From: Streptomyces sp. TBY4
GTDB lineage: Bacteria; Actinomycetota; Actinomycetes; Streptomycetales; Streptomycetaceae
Assembly: GCF_024213195.1 (NCBI RefSeq)
Contig: NZ_JANAVF010000005.1
Coordinates: forward strand, 493,078-557,077
DNA: 64,000 bases
Direction of reading: 5' to 3'
The translations under genes were made by a program, and so were the position numbers. The notes under the pieces are model-generated. The model was not told where the DNA came from. It did no database searches and was given only the letters and a program-made list of their open reading frames with translations. Below are positions 1-8,457 of the stretch, piece after piece; the first letter of the stretch is position 1, and each line of letters opens with the position of its first letter.

Positions 1-2266
1 AGGCCATGAGATTCCGGCCCGTCGAATGCGCGGTCCCGGTCTCCCTCGACGCACCCAGCTTGAGGTCGTCGATGTCCGTGGCCGTCATGTCCGAGCCCCT
101 GGCCGCATTCGCGACGGCAGCCGCCGCCGCCTTGCCGGCCGCCGCCTCCGCATCCGCGTAGTTGGCCATGACCCCCTTCTCGGTCTTTCCCGTCTTCTCC
201 GCCACGTCTTCCTTCGCGCTGTCGACGACGGCCTCGGTGATGTCCTCCTGGAGCCATTCGACGACGTCGCCTGCCAGCGGGACCAACTCCAGGTATTTCC
301 CGCCCGCCATGGTGATACCGCGGTTGACCCACTTGGCGCTGTCCTCGACGCCCTTCACATACTCTTCGTTCGCATGGGCGGCAGTTCCATAAGTACCCTG
401 CGCCCTGGCCTCGGAAAGCATGCCCGCGATCTGACCACCCGGATTGACGGCATTGGCGATCGCGGTGTCCAGCTGCGAATGGTCGGCGCGGTGCGCGATG
501 ACCTCGCTGACCAAGGCCGTCGTGTGGGTCTGCTGAGCGGTGGTGATCACTCCGTACGCTTCGGGATCCTGAGCCACCACCCCCAAGAACCGCGCCATGT
601 CGGACTTCTTGAAGTCGGCCTGCTCGCCGAAGGTCTTGATCTCCTGCGTACTGTTCGCGGCGGTTGCCTGCAGGTCGGGCATGTACTCGGCGGCCATGCG
701 TCCGAAGCTGCCGGACAGGCCGCCCAGCGCGGTCGGCTCGTCGGAGGTCGGCTTGGCCACGAGCTCCGGATTGTCGCTGATCTTCGCGACGACCCGTTCC
801 ATGACGTCCGTCATCGGGCCGGTGTGCGGCACGGGCTTCGCATCCTCGTCGCCCGCCGCGCGGCCCGACACGGCCGCTTCCAGGGCGCCACCGAGCGCCT
901 CCTGCGCCGCGTGCGGGTCGCCGGCCCTCGCCATGTCGAAGCCGTCCGCGTACGGCTTCTTGTCGAGCATGTAGTCGACCACGCCCTGGTCCTTGCCGTG
1001 CTGTCCGCCGACCGGCTTGTCGTCCTTGGTGACGATGCCGTCGCCGTTCGAGTCCTCGCGGACCGGCTCGTTGAAGAACGCGGTCGCCGCGTCCGGGTTG
1101 TTGCCCAGCGCCTCCATCAGGCCCGTCAGCGGGTAGAAGCCCCGGCCGCCGCCCTCGCCCTGGTTGAGGACCGAGTCGAGGCCGTACGGGGTGTGGTACT
1201 CCCACGCCTTCGGATCCTTGCGGTCCATGGCGACCATGTCGCGGCCGACCGCGGTCAGGAACTCCTTGTCGTACGCGCCCTCGCGGATCAGCGCACCGAG
1301 CGCCTGATAGCCGTAGATCGTCGTCACACCGCCGGTGACCTGCATCTCCTTGCGGCCGGCCTTCATCAGCTGGGCCGTCCACGCGGCGTCGAGGTGGTTC
1401 GGCACGTCCTTGTGCGTGGCCAGGCCGAGCATCGCGCCCATGTCGCTCTGGATGTTCGCGACCATGAGGGCGCGGTCCCTGCCGGCGACGCCGAGGCTCG
1501 TGGCGTCCAGGGACATGGTGGCGTACATGTCGAGCGTGCCCTCGGCGCCGATCGTCCGGTAGAAGCCCGTCGCGAACTCCGGGTCCTCGCGATTGTCGTC
1601 GAGCAGGTCCTCCAACTCGCGCAGCGCCTCGGGATTGCGGGCCGTGCCCCCGTCACCCGTGACCTTCCTCATCAACGCTGCTGCGCGGTCAGCTTGTTCG
1701 GCGTCGAGCGTGGCGTACTTCGGTGCGGTGAAGTCGTTGTCGTCCGCGACGTTGGCCTGGAGCGCGCGCACGAGGGAGTCGTCCGCGTCCTGGGCGTCCT
1801 CGACGGCCCGGTTGACCCGGTCCTGCCACAGGCCCCGGTTCCTGCGGAGGGTCTCCTGATAGTCCGGGTCGTGCTGGGCCGCGAAACGTTCCTGCGGGTC
1901 GGCGAGCGGGATGGCGGAGACCCTCCCGCTCTCGTCTATCCGAAAACCGGCGGCCGGGGCGTCCGCGACCAGCTTCTCGATCTGCTCCTGGACCGCCTTG
2001 AGGGTGGCGTGGCCGTCGGTGAGCAGGAGGTGGATGCCCTTGGCCTGCCGGGCCGCGTCGTCGAACTCCTTGGCCGTCTTGTCGACGAACGGGCGGGCCA
2101 CGCCCGCGGTGACCCCGCTCCACTGAGCCCTGTCCGACTTGGCCTTCATCCCGCTGCGCGCCGACTCCGCCAGCTCGTCCAGCTTCTTGACCATCGCGGC
2201 CCAGTCGGTGATCGCGGTCTGGAGCGGGCCCAGGGGCGCGTTCACCACGTTCTCGTACGTCAGCAC
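1..2266 (-). CDS. Large WXG-headed type VII secretion-associated protein (DUF6571-like), C-terminus cut by window edge
   Basis: An open frame of 755 codons runs on the minus strand from a GTG at 2266 past base 1, so the C-terminus is missing. The start follows an AAGGCGG purine stretch and lies 16 bases after the stop of the 141-residue WXG-type gene, so both are probably one transcript. The first ~100 residues look like a helical WXG hairpin (W49-S-G51). The remainder is mostly predicted helix, Ala/Asp/Glu rich, without transmembrane segments or signal peptide. A canonical EF-hand loop (DSNGDGIVTKDD, residues 405-416) sits in the middle. I recall similar large proteins (DUF6571 family) in Streptomyces, but this assignment is from memory. 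By position it is a likely type VII substrate or surface component; a C-terminal effector domain cannot be excluded because that end is not in the window. Confidence 0.8.
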   Translation of the reverse strand, partial: MLTYENVVNAPLGPLQTAITDWAAMVKKLDELAESARSGMKAKSDRAQWSGVTAGVARPFVDKTAKEFDDAARQAKGIHLLLTDGHATLKAVQEQIEKLVADAPAAGFRIDESGRVSAIPLADPQERFAAQHDPDYQETLRRNRGLWQDRVNRAVEDAQDADDSLVRALQANVADDNDFTAPKYATLDAEQADRAAALMRKVTGDGGTARNPEALRELEDLLDDNREDPEFATGFYRTIGAEGTLDMYATMSLDATSLGVAGRDRALMVANIQSDMGAMLGLATHKDVPNHLDAAWTAQLMKAGRKEMQVTGGVTTIYGYQALGALIREGAYDKEFLTAVGRDMVAMDRKDPKAWEYHTPYGLDSVLNQGEGGGRGFYPLTGLMEALGNNPDAATAFFNEPVREDSNGDGIVTKDDKPVGGQHGKDQGVVDYMLDKKPYADGFDMARAGDPHAAQEALGGALEAAVSGRAAGDEDAKPVPHTGPMTDVMERVVAKISDNPELVAKPTSDEPTALGGLSGSFGRMAAEYMPDLQATAANSTQEIKTFGEQADFKKSDMARFLGVVAQDPEAYGVITTAQQTHTTALVSEVIAHRADHSQLDTAIANAVNPGGQIAGMLSEARAQGTYGTAAHANEEYVKGVEDSAKWVNRGITMAGGKYLELVPLAGDVVEWLQEDITEAVVDSAKEDVAEKTGKTEKGVMANYADAEAAAGKAAAAAVANAARGSDMTATDIDDLKLGASRETGTAHSTGRNLMA

Positions 2267-2282
2267 CGGTCCGCCGCCTTCA

Positions 2283-2708
2283 CTACTTGAGGAGCTGGTC
2301 GATCTTGGAGGCCGTGAAATCGGCGTGCAGCTGCTGCTCTTCCTTGCTGTGCGAGGAGAGGGAGTAGTTCAGACCGTTGGAGATGTTCGCGCAGGCGGCG
2401 ACCAGGGTCTTGAGCTGGCTCTCCCAGCGGGTGTTGACCTTGAGCAGGGCCGCGCCGCTCGCGAAGCCCTCGCGCGTGAGCGCGCCGGCCGCCTCGGAGG
2501 TGGAGGCGGCGGCGTGCTTCCCGTCGGTGGAGAGCCGGGTGTGGAGCTTGTGGGCCTCGGAGCCGACCTCACCGATGTGGTCCTGGTTCAGCTCCAGATC
2601 GGCACTGCCGCCGCCGGGGCCGGGCGCGGCCGGAACACTGTTGAGCCGCGTGGAGACATCGGCGGCCGCGGCGCTCCGTGCGGCGGACCATTCCTCGTCG
2701 AACGACAT
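2283..2708 (-). CDS. WXG100/ESAT-6-like small secreted protein
   Basis: The 141-residue product starts MSFDEEWSAAR and has two helical blocks separated by a Pro/Gly turn near residue 30. A Trp sits in a helix (KVNTRWESQLKTL, about residue 95), and there is no signal peptide. Size and composition fit WXG100-superfamily substrates or chaperone-like partners of type VII secretion, somewhat longer than the usual ~100 residues. It lies 41 bases downstream of the mycosin stop and 16 bases upstream of the giant WXG-headed gene, so co-transcription is likely. A classical central W-x-G turn is not obvious, so family assignment rests on context, size and helical pattern. Partner and substrate status are inference. 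Confidence 0.7.
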   Translation of the reverse strand: MSFDEEWSAARSAAAADVSTRLNSVPAAPGPGGGSADLELNQDHIGEVGSEAHKLHTRLSTDGKHAAASTSEAAGALTREGFASGAALLKVNTRWESQLKTLVAACANISNGLNYSLSSHSKEEQQLHADFTASKIDQLLK

Positions 2709-2749
2709 GGCGTGGCCTTCCCTCCTGGTCAGGCTCGGTGACTCACGGT

Positions 2750-3946
2750 TCAGCGACTCCGGCGCCGCAGGGCCACGGCGGCAACGGCCCCACCGATGAC
2801 CACACAGGCACCGAGCCCGAGGGCCAGCCAGGGCAGGCTGCCACTGCCTTCCGCCTTCGCCTCGGCCTGGGGGGCGGGGGCGGGGGCCGCCTGGCCGGAG
2901 GGAGCAGCGGAGGAGGACGCCGAGGGGGCCTTCGTCCCCGTCCCGCCGCCGGCTGCGGCGAGGTCGGGGATCGGGTAGACGTCCGCGGGACCGGGGTCGC
3001 CGGGGTTGGGCACCGCGATGCGGGGGCGGACGGTGCCGTAGCCCAGGAAGTCACTCCGCTCGGCGCCGTCAATGGGCTTGCCAGCGGTGTTCATCATGAC
3101 TCGGAGCACCTGGTTGTTGGTCCAGTCGGGGTGGGCGGACCAGATCAGCGCGGCGGAGGCGGAGGCGAGGGCGGTGGCGTCACTTGTGCCGTGGTTCTTG
3201 CACAGTTGGGTTTCGCTGGCGCAAGCCGTAACGATGTCGGCGCCCGGAGCGGTCAAGTCGACTTGAGGCCCGTGCTGTGACTCTGCGGTTGCTTTCCCGT
3301 TTTTGTCGATGGCACCAACGCCCACCACGCCTGGCGTTGCAGCCGGGTAGAGGACTCTGTTTCCTGCGTCGCCCTCATTGCCCACGGAAGCAAAGATCAG
3401 CTTCCCCTTGGAGAGGGCGTACCTAACGGCATCGAGCCGTGCCGGGTCTTCCTTAGACATGCCAAGCGAGACGTTAATGATCTTGGCATCCGAGTCCGCC
3501 GCGTATCGGATCGCCTCGGTCCAAGAAGGAGCCGTTTCGCGGGACTCATGCGGAACGCGGATCGGAAGGATCTTGGCTCCTGGTGCAAGCCCGAACGACC
3601 CATCACCACTCGGGTGTTTACCTGTTGCTGCGATCAACGCAGCCATGGTGGTTCCGTGCTTCCCGTAATCGGTGCGTTCGTCCCCATCGTTTTCCGTAGC
3701 GAGGTCCTTCCCCGGGAGAACCTGGCCTTCCAGCTCAGGGATGCGACCGACACCCGTGTCGATTACAGCGACAGTGACCCCCTTGCCCGTCGCCGTCTTC
3801 CAGATCTCATCGGCCTTCATTGAGGTGAGGTGCCACTGCTGGGACCGAATGGTCTCCGCATGAGCTGGGGTCGCAGCGATCCCGGCCAGCAAGAAGCCAG
3901 CCAAGGCCGCCGTCGCCTTACGCATCCCGTGCAAGGTCCGCTCCAC
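2750..3946 (-). CDS. mycP: Mycosin: type VII secretion-associated subtilisin-like serine protease
   Basis: A 398-residue S8 peptidase. Order: signal peptide ending at the AHA-E junction (about residue 30), protease domain, Ala/Pro-rich linker (about 325-365), single C-terminal membrane helix and RRRSR tail. The subtilisin triad is visible as D63 in VIDTG, H97 in KHGTT and S255 in HGTSDAT, with oxyanion N190 in SVGNEG. This signal-protease-TM layout is that of mycosins anchored to the outer face of the membrane, which process or stabilise ESX systems. The GTG at 3946 directly abuts the upstream TGA (TGAGTG), suggesting coupled translation; an internal ATG at 3925 would give a more compact signal peptide. 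Third-position GC is visibly lower in the core (about 3180-3860) than in neighbouring genes. Confidence 0.93.
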   Translation of the reverse strand: MERTLHGMRKATAALAGFLLAGIAATPAHAETIRSQQWHLTSMKADEIWKTATGKGVTVAVIDTGVGRIPELEGQVLPGKDLATENDGDERTDYGKHGTTMAALIAATGKHPSGDGSFGLAPGAKILPIRVPHESRETAPSWTEAIRYAADSDAKIINVSLGMSKEDPARLDAVRYALSKGKLIFASVGNEGDAGNRVLYPAATPGVVGVGAIDKNGKATAESQHGPQVDLTAPGADIVTACASETQLCKNHGTSDATALASASAALIWSAHPDWTNNQVLRVMMNTAGKPIDGAERSDFLGYGTVRPRIAVPNPGDPGPADVYPIPDLAAAGGGTGTKAPSASSSAAPSGQAAPAPAPQAEAKAEGSGSLPWLALGLGACVVIGGAVAAVALRRRSR

Positions 3947-5449
3947 TCAGTCGATCACCGGCGGAACGACACGACCATCGCCCCGCCACGTCTCTTCGTC
4001 CTCAGCCAGGTAGTCAGGGCGCTCACCCTGCCGACCATCACCTCGCCGGCCCGGAGCCTGCGCACCAGCACCGCCGTGGCCCATGGGACCGCCTACGGGA
4101 CCAGCACCCGATCCACCGCGAACCAGTCCGGAACCGCCCTGGGTGAACGGCTGACCACCCGCGATGGAGCGACCCCCAACTCCCGACTGCCCCGCACCGA
4201 AAACGCCGCCAGGTTCGGTGGCGAGACGGCGACCGGCGATGGGGTTGCCGAGACCACCGTGCGCTCCGCCACCACCCATGCCCATGCCGCCCCCCATGCC
4301 CATGCCGCGACCGGCCGCACCCTCAGCACCGATGACCGTGCCACGGGGAATGCTCGCGCCCGGCCCACCGGGCGTCACAGGCCGGCCACCCGTGATCCCG
4401 CTGTCGCGAGGGGGCAGCCCTGCGACACCGCCCAGTCCGCCGCCCTTCCCACTCACCCCGCCGGGGCCAGGAATGGTCCCACCGGGGCCAAAGCCACCAG
4501 GGCCGACTCCGCCGATCGGCTTCGTTGCACCACTGCCGGGCGGCAGTGTCAGGGGCGGGACGAACCCACCAGGGGGAACCCCCGGACCGCCACCGGGCCC
4601 AACCGGACCCGGGCCTCCAGGCACTGCCGGGACCGGCGGGAGGGTCGTACTCGGTGCTGGGCCGACGTTATCGAGACCGGTGCCAATGTTGCGGTCCGGA
4701 GGGCCCGGAACGGATCCCGGAGACGGCTGTGGGCCGGGCGTAGAACCAGAGTCACTCGGCGGACCACTCGGACCCACTGGTGACGGTGCCTGCGACGAGC
4801 CACCCGCCCCAATTACTCCCGGAGCGACCCCTCCAACTGCTCCCGGAGCGACCCCTCCAACTGCCCCCGGAGCAACCCCTCCGGAGCGCTCCATTTGCTG
4901 CCCGCCATCCCTGACCTGGGGAACAAACACATCCGGAGGCGGCGGAAACGTCGGAATCTCCGCCATCTCCATCCCCGTCGCCGAAGCCTCATACCCCTGC
5001 GCCAGCTTCGTCATCTGCTGGATCGCCTGCTGCCGGTCACCGCTCAGCTTCGAGTGCGCCTGCTGTCCGATCTGCTGCGCGTCCGGGTCGTTGCGGTACT
5101 CGCGGGAGGCCTCCAAGTTGGCCGCGGCCCCCGCGTCGTACTTCGGCATGTTGGCTTTGACCTCGATGACGACCTGGCTGGCCTGCGTCAGCTGCTTGCC
5201 GCCCTCGGCGCTGTACTCGCTCAGGCGCAGCGTCGCATTGCCCGTGCGGCTGACCCAGTCCTGGAAGGCCGTGTGCGATTCGCCTTCCCAGCCGGTCACC
5301 CGGTGGTCCTTGAGGCTTTCGCCGATCTCCTTGATGGCCGCCGCGGCGTCCGTCAGCTGGGCGCCACGCGCCTTGAGCGTCTCCGCGTTGGCCGAGGCCA
5401 GCATGGCCAGCAGCTCCTGGTGCGTGTGACTCTCGAAGTTCGTCGCCAT
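3947..5449 (-). CDS. WXG-domain protein with long Gly/Pro-rich C-terminal region (PPE-like architecture)
   Basis: The 500-residue protein has a ~150-residue helical N-terminal domain with a WXG-type turn (GWEGESHTAF, about residue 53). A Pro/Gly-rich, low-complexity region of roughly 320 residues follows, ending in an acidic tail (PDYLAEDEETW). Three copies of an 8-residue unit (GAVGGVAP-like) open the low-complexity part. The architecture recalls mycobacterial PPE proteins, secreted by type VII systems, though no PPE motif is present. Its ATG overlaps the upstream TGA (TGATG), and its stop abuts the mycosin start, so the three genes are translationally coupled. Likely an exported substrate processed or escorted by the neighbouring mycosin; that role is inference. 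Confidence 0.8.
   Translation of the reverse strand: MATNFESHTHQELLAMLASANAETLKARGAQLTDAAAAIKEIGESLKDHRVTGWEGESHTAFQDWVSRTGNATLRLSEYSAEGGKQLTQASQVVIEVKANMPKYDAGAAANLEASREYRNDPDAQQIGQQAHSKLSGDRQQAIQQMTKLAQGYEASATGMEMAEIPTFPPPPDVFVPQVRDGGQQMERSGGVAPGAVGGVAPGAVGGVAPGVIGAGGSSQAPSPVGPSGPPSDSGSTPGPQPSPGSVPGPPDRNIGTGLDNVGPAPSTTLPPVPAVPGGPGPVGPGGGPGVPPGGFVPPLTLPPGSGATKPIGGVGPGGFGPGGTIPGPGGVSGKGGGLGGVAGLPPRDSGITGGRPVTPGGPGASIPRGTVIGAEGAAGRGMGMGGGMGMGGGGAHGGLGNPIAGRRLATEPGGVFGAGQSGVGGRSIAGGQPFTQGGSGLVRGGSGAGPVGGPMGHGGAGAQAPGRRGDGRQGERPDYLAEDEETWRGDGRVVPPVID
4816..4887. repeat. 24-bp in-frame tandem repeat, about three units
   Basis: Two identical 24-bp units (4816-4839, 4840-4863) and a third diverged one (4864-4887) lie inside the coding sequence of the 500-residue WXG protein. 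Each encodes eight residues of the GAVGGVAP type. Because the period is a multiple of three, copy-number change would keep frame. Confidence 0.9.
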
Positions 5450-5949
5450 CAGACGCCCTCCCCCTGGCTAAGTCCCGGCCCAGCCCCCTGCGGAGCCGAA
5501 CTGTGCGGCGGCGGCGGCGCCAACGGGTCCCGTTCCGGGACGTAGTTCGCGTCGGCCTGCTTGCTGATCGCCAGCATCCGCCGCTTCGTGTCCTCGTCCA
5601 CGCCCCCGAAGCCCCGGCCCGCGGTCTGGATCGCGATCCCCAGCCCCTCGATCTGCTCCGCCAGCCCCTTCGACAGCGCGAGCAACTGCGCGTGCACGTT
5701 CGAGTAGGCCGTGAACAGCCGTGTGGCCTCCGCGAAGCCCTCGCCGAGGGAGTTCTGCGGGAGGGTGCCGTCCGCCAGTTTCTTGTCGCTCGCCGGGGAG
5801 CCGTCCAGCTTCTCCAGCAGACCGTCGACCCGCTTCTTGTAGTCCGTCAGCGATTCGTACTCGATCTGCAGCGCGCCCAGAGCCGCCGGCGAGGCCACGC
5901 CCACACCGAAGTCCACTCCGAACACGCCCGGCCCATAGTCCACTGCCAC
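5449..5949 (-). CDS. EspC/WXG-like small protein, first gene of the type VII operon
   Basis: The 166-residue product begins VAVDYGPGVFGVDFGVG and continues as two amphipathic helices (about 25-70 and 75-130). These are linked by a short turn, and the tail is Pro-rich. No signal peptide or membrane helix is seen. This helix-turn-helix hairpin size matches ESX-1 EspC-like or WXG100 proteins, although the central turn has no W-x-G. The GTG at 5949 has a strong GGGGAGG ribosome site five bases upstream, clearly better than any internal start. It overlaps the next gene by TGATG and is the first gene behind a candidate promoter at 6040-6068. Function as a secreted partner or substrate is inferred from context. 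Confidence 0.72.
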   Translation of the reverse strand: MAVDYGPGVFGVDFGVGVASPAALGALQIEYESLTDYKKRVDGLLEKLDGSPASDKKLADGTLPQNSLGEGFAEATRLFTAYSNVHAQLLALSKGLAEQIEGLGIAIQTAGRGFGGVDEDTKRRMLAISKQADANYVPERDPLAPPPPHSSAPQGAGPGLSQGEGV

Positions 5950-6039
5950 GATGGCCTCCCCGACTCCCCGTCGTCCCCGTTCGCACCCGCTTCGCGCGGC
6001 AGCCGCATTCGCACACGCACGTCGCCAGTGTCCGCAAAC

Positions 6040-6068
6040 ACTCTATCGACAGAGTCCGACAGGCCCAA
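6040..6068 (-). promoter_or_regulatory. Candidate promoter of the type VII operon with an inverted repeat over the -10
   Basis: On the minus strand TTGGGC (6068-6063) and TAGAGT (6045-6040) are separated by exactly 17 bases. This fits the housekeeping consensus of streptomycetes (TTGACN, 17-18, TAGRRT). The predicted transcription start is about 85 bases before the first gene. ACTCT/AGAGT arms (6040-6044 and 6051-6055) form an inverted repeat over the -10, a possible operator. Confidence 0.5.
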
Positions 6069-6102
6069 GTCCCGCGTTGCAGGTGCAATCAGGTTGACGA
6101 GG

Positions 6103-8457
6103 TCACGAGTTGGGCGCCGCCCCCGCCGCAACCGGTGCCGCCACCGCCGCCGACGGCCTGATCGGGAGCCTGTTGACCGGGCGGCCCGTGGCCGCGCGGA
6201 CCGCGGAGGCGATCGCCGCCGGGGCCGTGACCACGGGGACCGCGCTCGCGGGCTTCGCGCCGAAGGGGGCCACCACGTCGCGTTCCTCGACGAGTTTGAC
6301 GATGCGGACCGCCGGGGCGTCCAGGGAGGTGGGCAGGGCGTAGCCCGTCAGGTCCGGGTGGCGGATCAGGCCCGCGGCCGTGCGGAGGTTCTCCGTCAGG
6401 GCCGCCCCGACGCCCTGCACGACGCCCGCTTCGATACGGGCCTCCAGCTGGCGGGGGTTGAGGATCCGGCCGACGTCCTGGGCGACCGCGAGTTCCACGA
6501 CGCGGACCGAGCCGAGCTCGATGTCCACGTCGACCACCGCGCGGATCGCGCAGAAGGCGAGGCCGACGAAGGCGTCGCCCTGGCCGTCGCCGTCCAGCGG
6601 CTCCGTCGGGTGCGGGCGGCACTGGGCCGTGGCCCAGAGTTCCTTGCCCTCCATCGCTTCCGCGACCGTCGTGGAGAAGGCCCCGTCGTACGAGGTGATC
6701 CGGCCGTCCGCGATCTGGAGGAGTTCGGTGGACATGCCGAGCTTGTGGGCCATCGGCTGCAGCAGCTGCGTACGGACCATCTTCGCTGCGCGTTCGACCG
6801 CGCCGCCCGAGACCCAGGTGTGGCGGCCGTGGGCGGAGGGTCCGGCCGGCGGCTGGTCGGTGTCGACCGGGGCCATGACCACCTCGTCGACGCCCAGGGT
6901 CTCCTGGACGATCTGACGCGCGAGCGTGGAGAAGCCCTGGCCGGTGTCGACGGCGGCGCAGATGACCGTCGCGGCACCGCCGACGATCTTCACCGTGGCC
7001 GTGGACACCTCGTCGGTGCCCTCGGCGCCGAGCATGTGGACCATGCCGACCCCGTACCCGACCCCGCGCCGCACCGCGCCCGGCTCGCCCGCGCCCTCCA
7101 GGCCGCCGGGGAGCAGCCACTCCTCCTCCGGGGTGTCCTTGGGGAGGGCGGGCAGCTCGTAGTCCCGGACGGCGCGCAGGAGTTCGGCCACGGGGGCGGG
7201 GCAGGTGACGGTCTGGCCGGTCGGCAGCAGGTCGCCGGTGGCCAGGACGTTGCGCAGCCGCAGCTCGGCGCCGTCGATGCCGAGGGCGGCCGCCAGCTTG
7301 TCCATCTGGCCCTCGTAGGCCGCGCAGACCTGCAGGGCGCCTTCGCCGCGCACGTGGCCCGACGGGGGGTTGTTCGTACGGACCGCCCAGCCTTCGACGA
7401 AGGCGTGCGGCACCACGTACGGGCCGCAGGCGAAGGCCACCGCCGCGGCCAGGGATTCCGAGGAGGCGTCGGCGTAGGCGCCGGCGTCCATCAGGATCTG
7501 GGCCTCGACCTTGACCAGCCGCCCGTCGGCGTCCGCGTGGTGGCGGTAGCGCAGCAGCGTCGGGTGGCGGTGGGCGTGGCCGAGGAAGGACTCCTCGCGG
7601 GTGGCGGCCAGTTTGACCGGGCAGCCGGTGCGCAGGGCGAGCAGGCCGAGGGGGAGCTGGAAGGCGGCGTCCTCGCGGTCGGCGGTCGCGCCCGGGACCC
7701 CGGTGACCACGACCCGTACGCGGTCCGGTTCCAGCCCGAAGCAGGCGGCGGCCAGGTCGCGGTCGGTGTGCGGGTCGGTGGAGGCGGTGTAGATCTCCAC
7801 GCCGCCGTCGGGGCGCGGCACGGCCAGCCCGGCTTCGGCGCCGATGGGGGCGGGGTCCTGGCGGCCGATGCGGTAGAGGCCCTCGACGACGACCTCGCCG
7901 GTGGCTTCGGGGTCGCCGTAGCGCAGCGGGATGTGCCGGATCAGGTTGCCGTCGGGGTGCAGGTCGGGGGCGCCGAAGGCCTGTTCGGGGTCGGTGACCG
8001 GGTCGAGGAGCTCGTACTCGACGGCGATCGCGGCGGCCGCGAGGCGTGCGGTGTCCGGGTGGTCGGCGGCGACGGCGGCGATGGGCTCGCCGTGGTGGCG
8101 GACCACGTCGTGCGCGAAGACGGGCCGGTCGGCGATGCGGCGGCCGTGCGTGGTGGCGCCGGGAACGTCGGCGTGGGTGACGACGGCCCGCACGCCGGGC
8201 ATCTCGGCGGCGGCGGAGGTGTCGATGGAGAGGATGCGGGCGTGGGCGTGCGGGGAGCGCAGCACGGCGGCCCAGAGGAGGCCCTCGGCCCACAGGTCGG
8301 CGGCGTAGGGGAAGGTGCCCTCGGTCTTGGCGCGGGTGTCGGCGGCCGGGACGGACGCGCCGATGCCGCGCGGGACCGCCGTTTCCGACGGCTCCGCACC
8401 CTCGGGGGCCGGTGTGCCGACCGTCACCGGGACCGTAGCCGCGTCGTGGGCGCTCAC
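6103..8457 (-). CDS. Molybdenum hydroxylase, molybdopterin-binding large subunit (xanthine dehydrogenase family)
   Basis: The 784-residue product has the aldehyde oxidase/xanthine dehydrogenase a/b hammerhead domain (about residues 30-140: DLWAEGLLWAAVLRSPHAHARI). The molybdopterin-binding domain follows, with GEGALQVCAAYEGQMD and the glycine-rich DTGQGFSTLARQIVQETLG segment. The family normally uses a Glu in a GxGE-P-P loop near the C-terminus as catalytic base; here the aligned stretch reads FGAKPASAVP, with Lys in its place. The GTG at 8457 overlaps the preceding stop (GTGA), so translation is coupled to the 2Fe-2S gene. It is the last gene of a FAD - FeS - Mo operon. Substrate is unknown; the family acts on purines, aldehydes, CO or N-heterocycles in the cytoplasm. 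Confidence 0.88.
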   Translation of the reverse strand: MSAHDAATVPVTVGTPAPEGAEPSETAVPRGIGASVPAADTRAKTEGTFPYAADLWAEGLLWAAVLRSPHAHARILSIDTSAAAEMPGVRAVVTHADVPGATTHGRRIADRPVFAHDVVRHHGEPIAAVAADHPDTARLAAAAIAVEYELLDPVTDPEQAFGAPDLHPDGNLIRHIPLRYGDPEATGEVVVEGLYRIGRQDPAPIGAEAGLAVPRPDGGVEIYTASTDPHTDRDLAAACFGLEPDRVRVVVTGVPGATADREDAAFQLPLGLLALRTGCPVKLAATREESFLGHAHRHPTLLRYRHHADADGRLVKVEAQILMDAGAYADASSESLAAAVAFACGPYVVPHAFVEGWAVRTNNPPSGHVRGEGALQVCAAYEGQMDKLAAALGIDGAELRLRNVLATGDLLPTGQTVTCPAPVAELLRAVRDYELPALPKDTPEEEWLLPGGLEGAGEPGAVRRGVGYGVGMVHMLGAEGTDEVSTATVKIVGGAATVICAAVDTGQGFSTLARQIVQETLGVDEVVMAPVDTDQPPAGPSAHGRHTWVSGGAVERAAKMVRTQLLQPMAHKLGMSTELLQIADGRITSYDGAFSTTVAEAMEGKELWATAQCRPHPTEPLDGDGQGDAFVGLAFCAIRAVVDVDIELGSVRVVELAVAQDVGRILNPRQLEARIEAGVVQGVGAALTENLRTAAGLIRHPDLTGYALPTSLDAPAVRIVKLVEERDVVAPFGAKPASAVPVVTAPAAIASAVRAATGRPVNRLPIRPSAAVAAPVAAGAAPNS

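Noticed and set aside
26..2290. 754-codon plus-strand frame
   Set aside because: Complementary frame produced by GC-biased third codon positions of the minus-strand WXG-headed gene; Arg/Val/His-rich translation without domains.
4164..5429. Pro-rich plus-strand frame opposite the 500-residue WXG gene
   Set aside because: Mirror of the Gly-rich minus-strand repeat region; Pro tracts are the complement of Gly codons.
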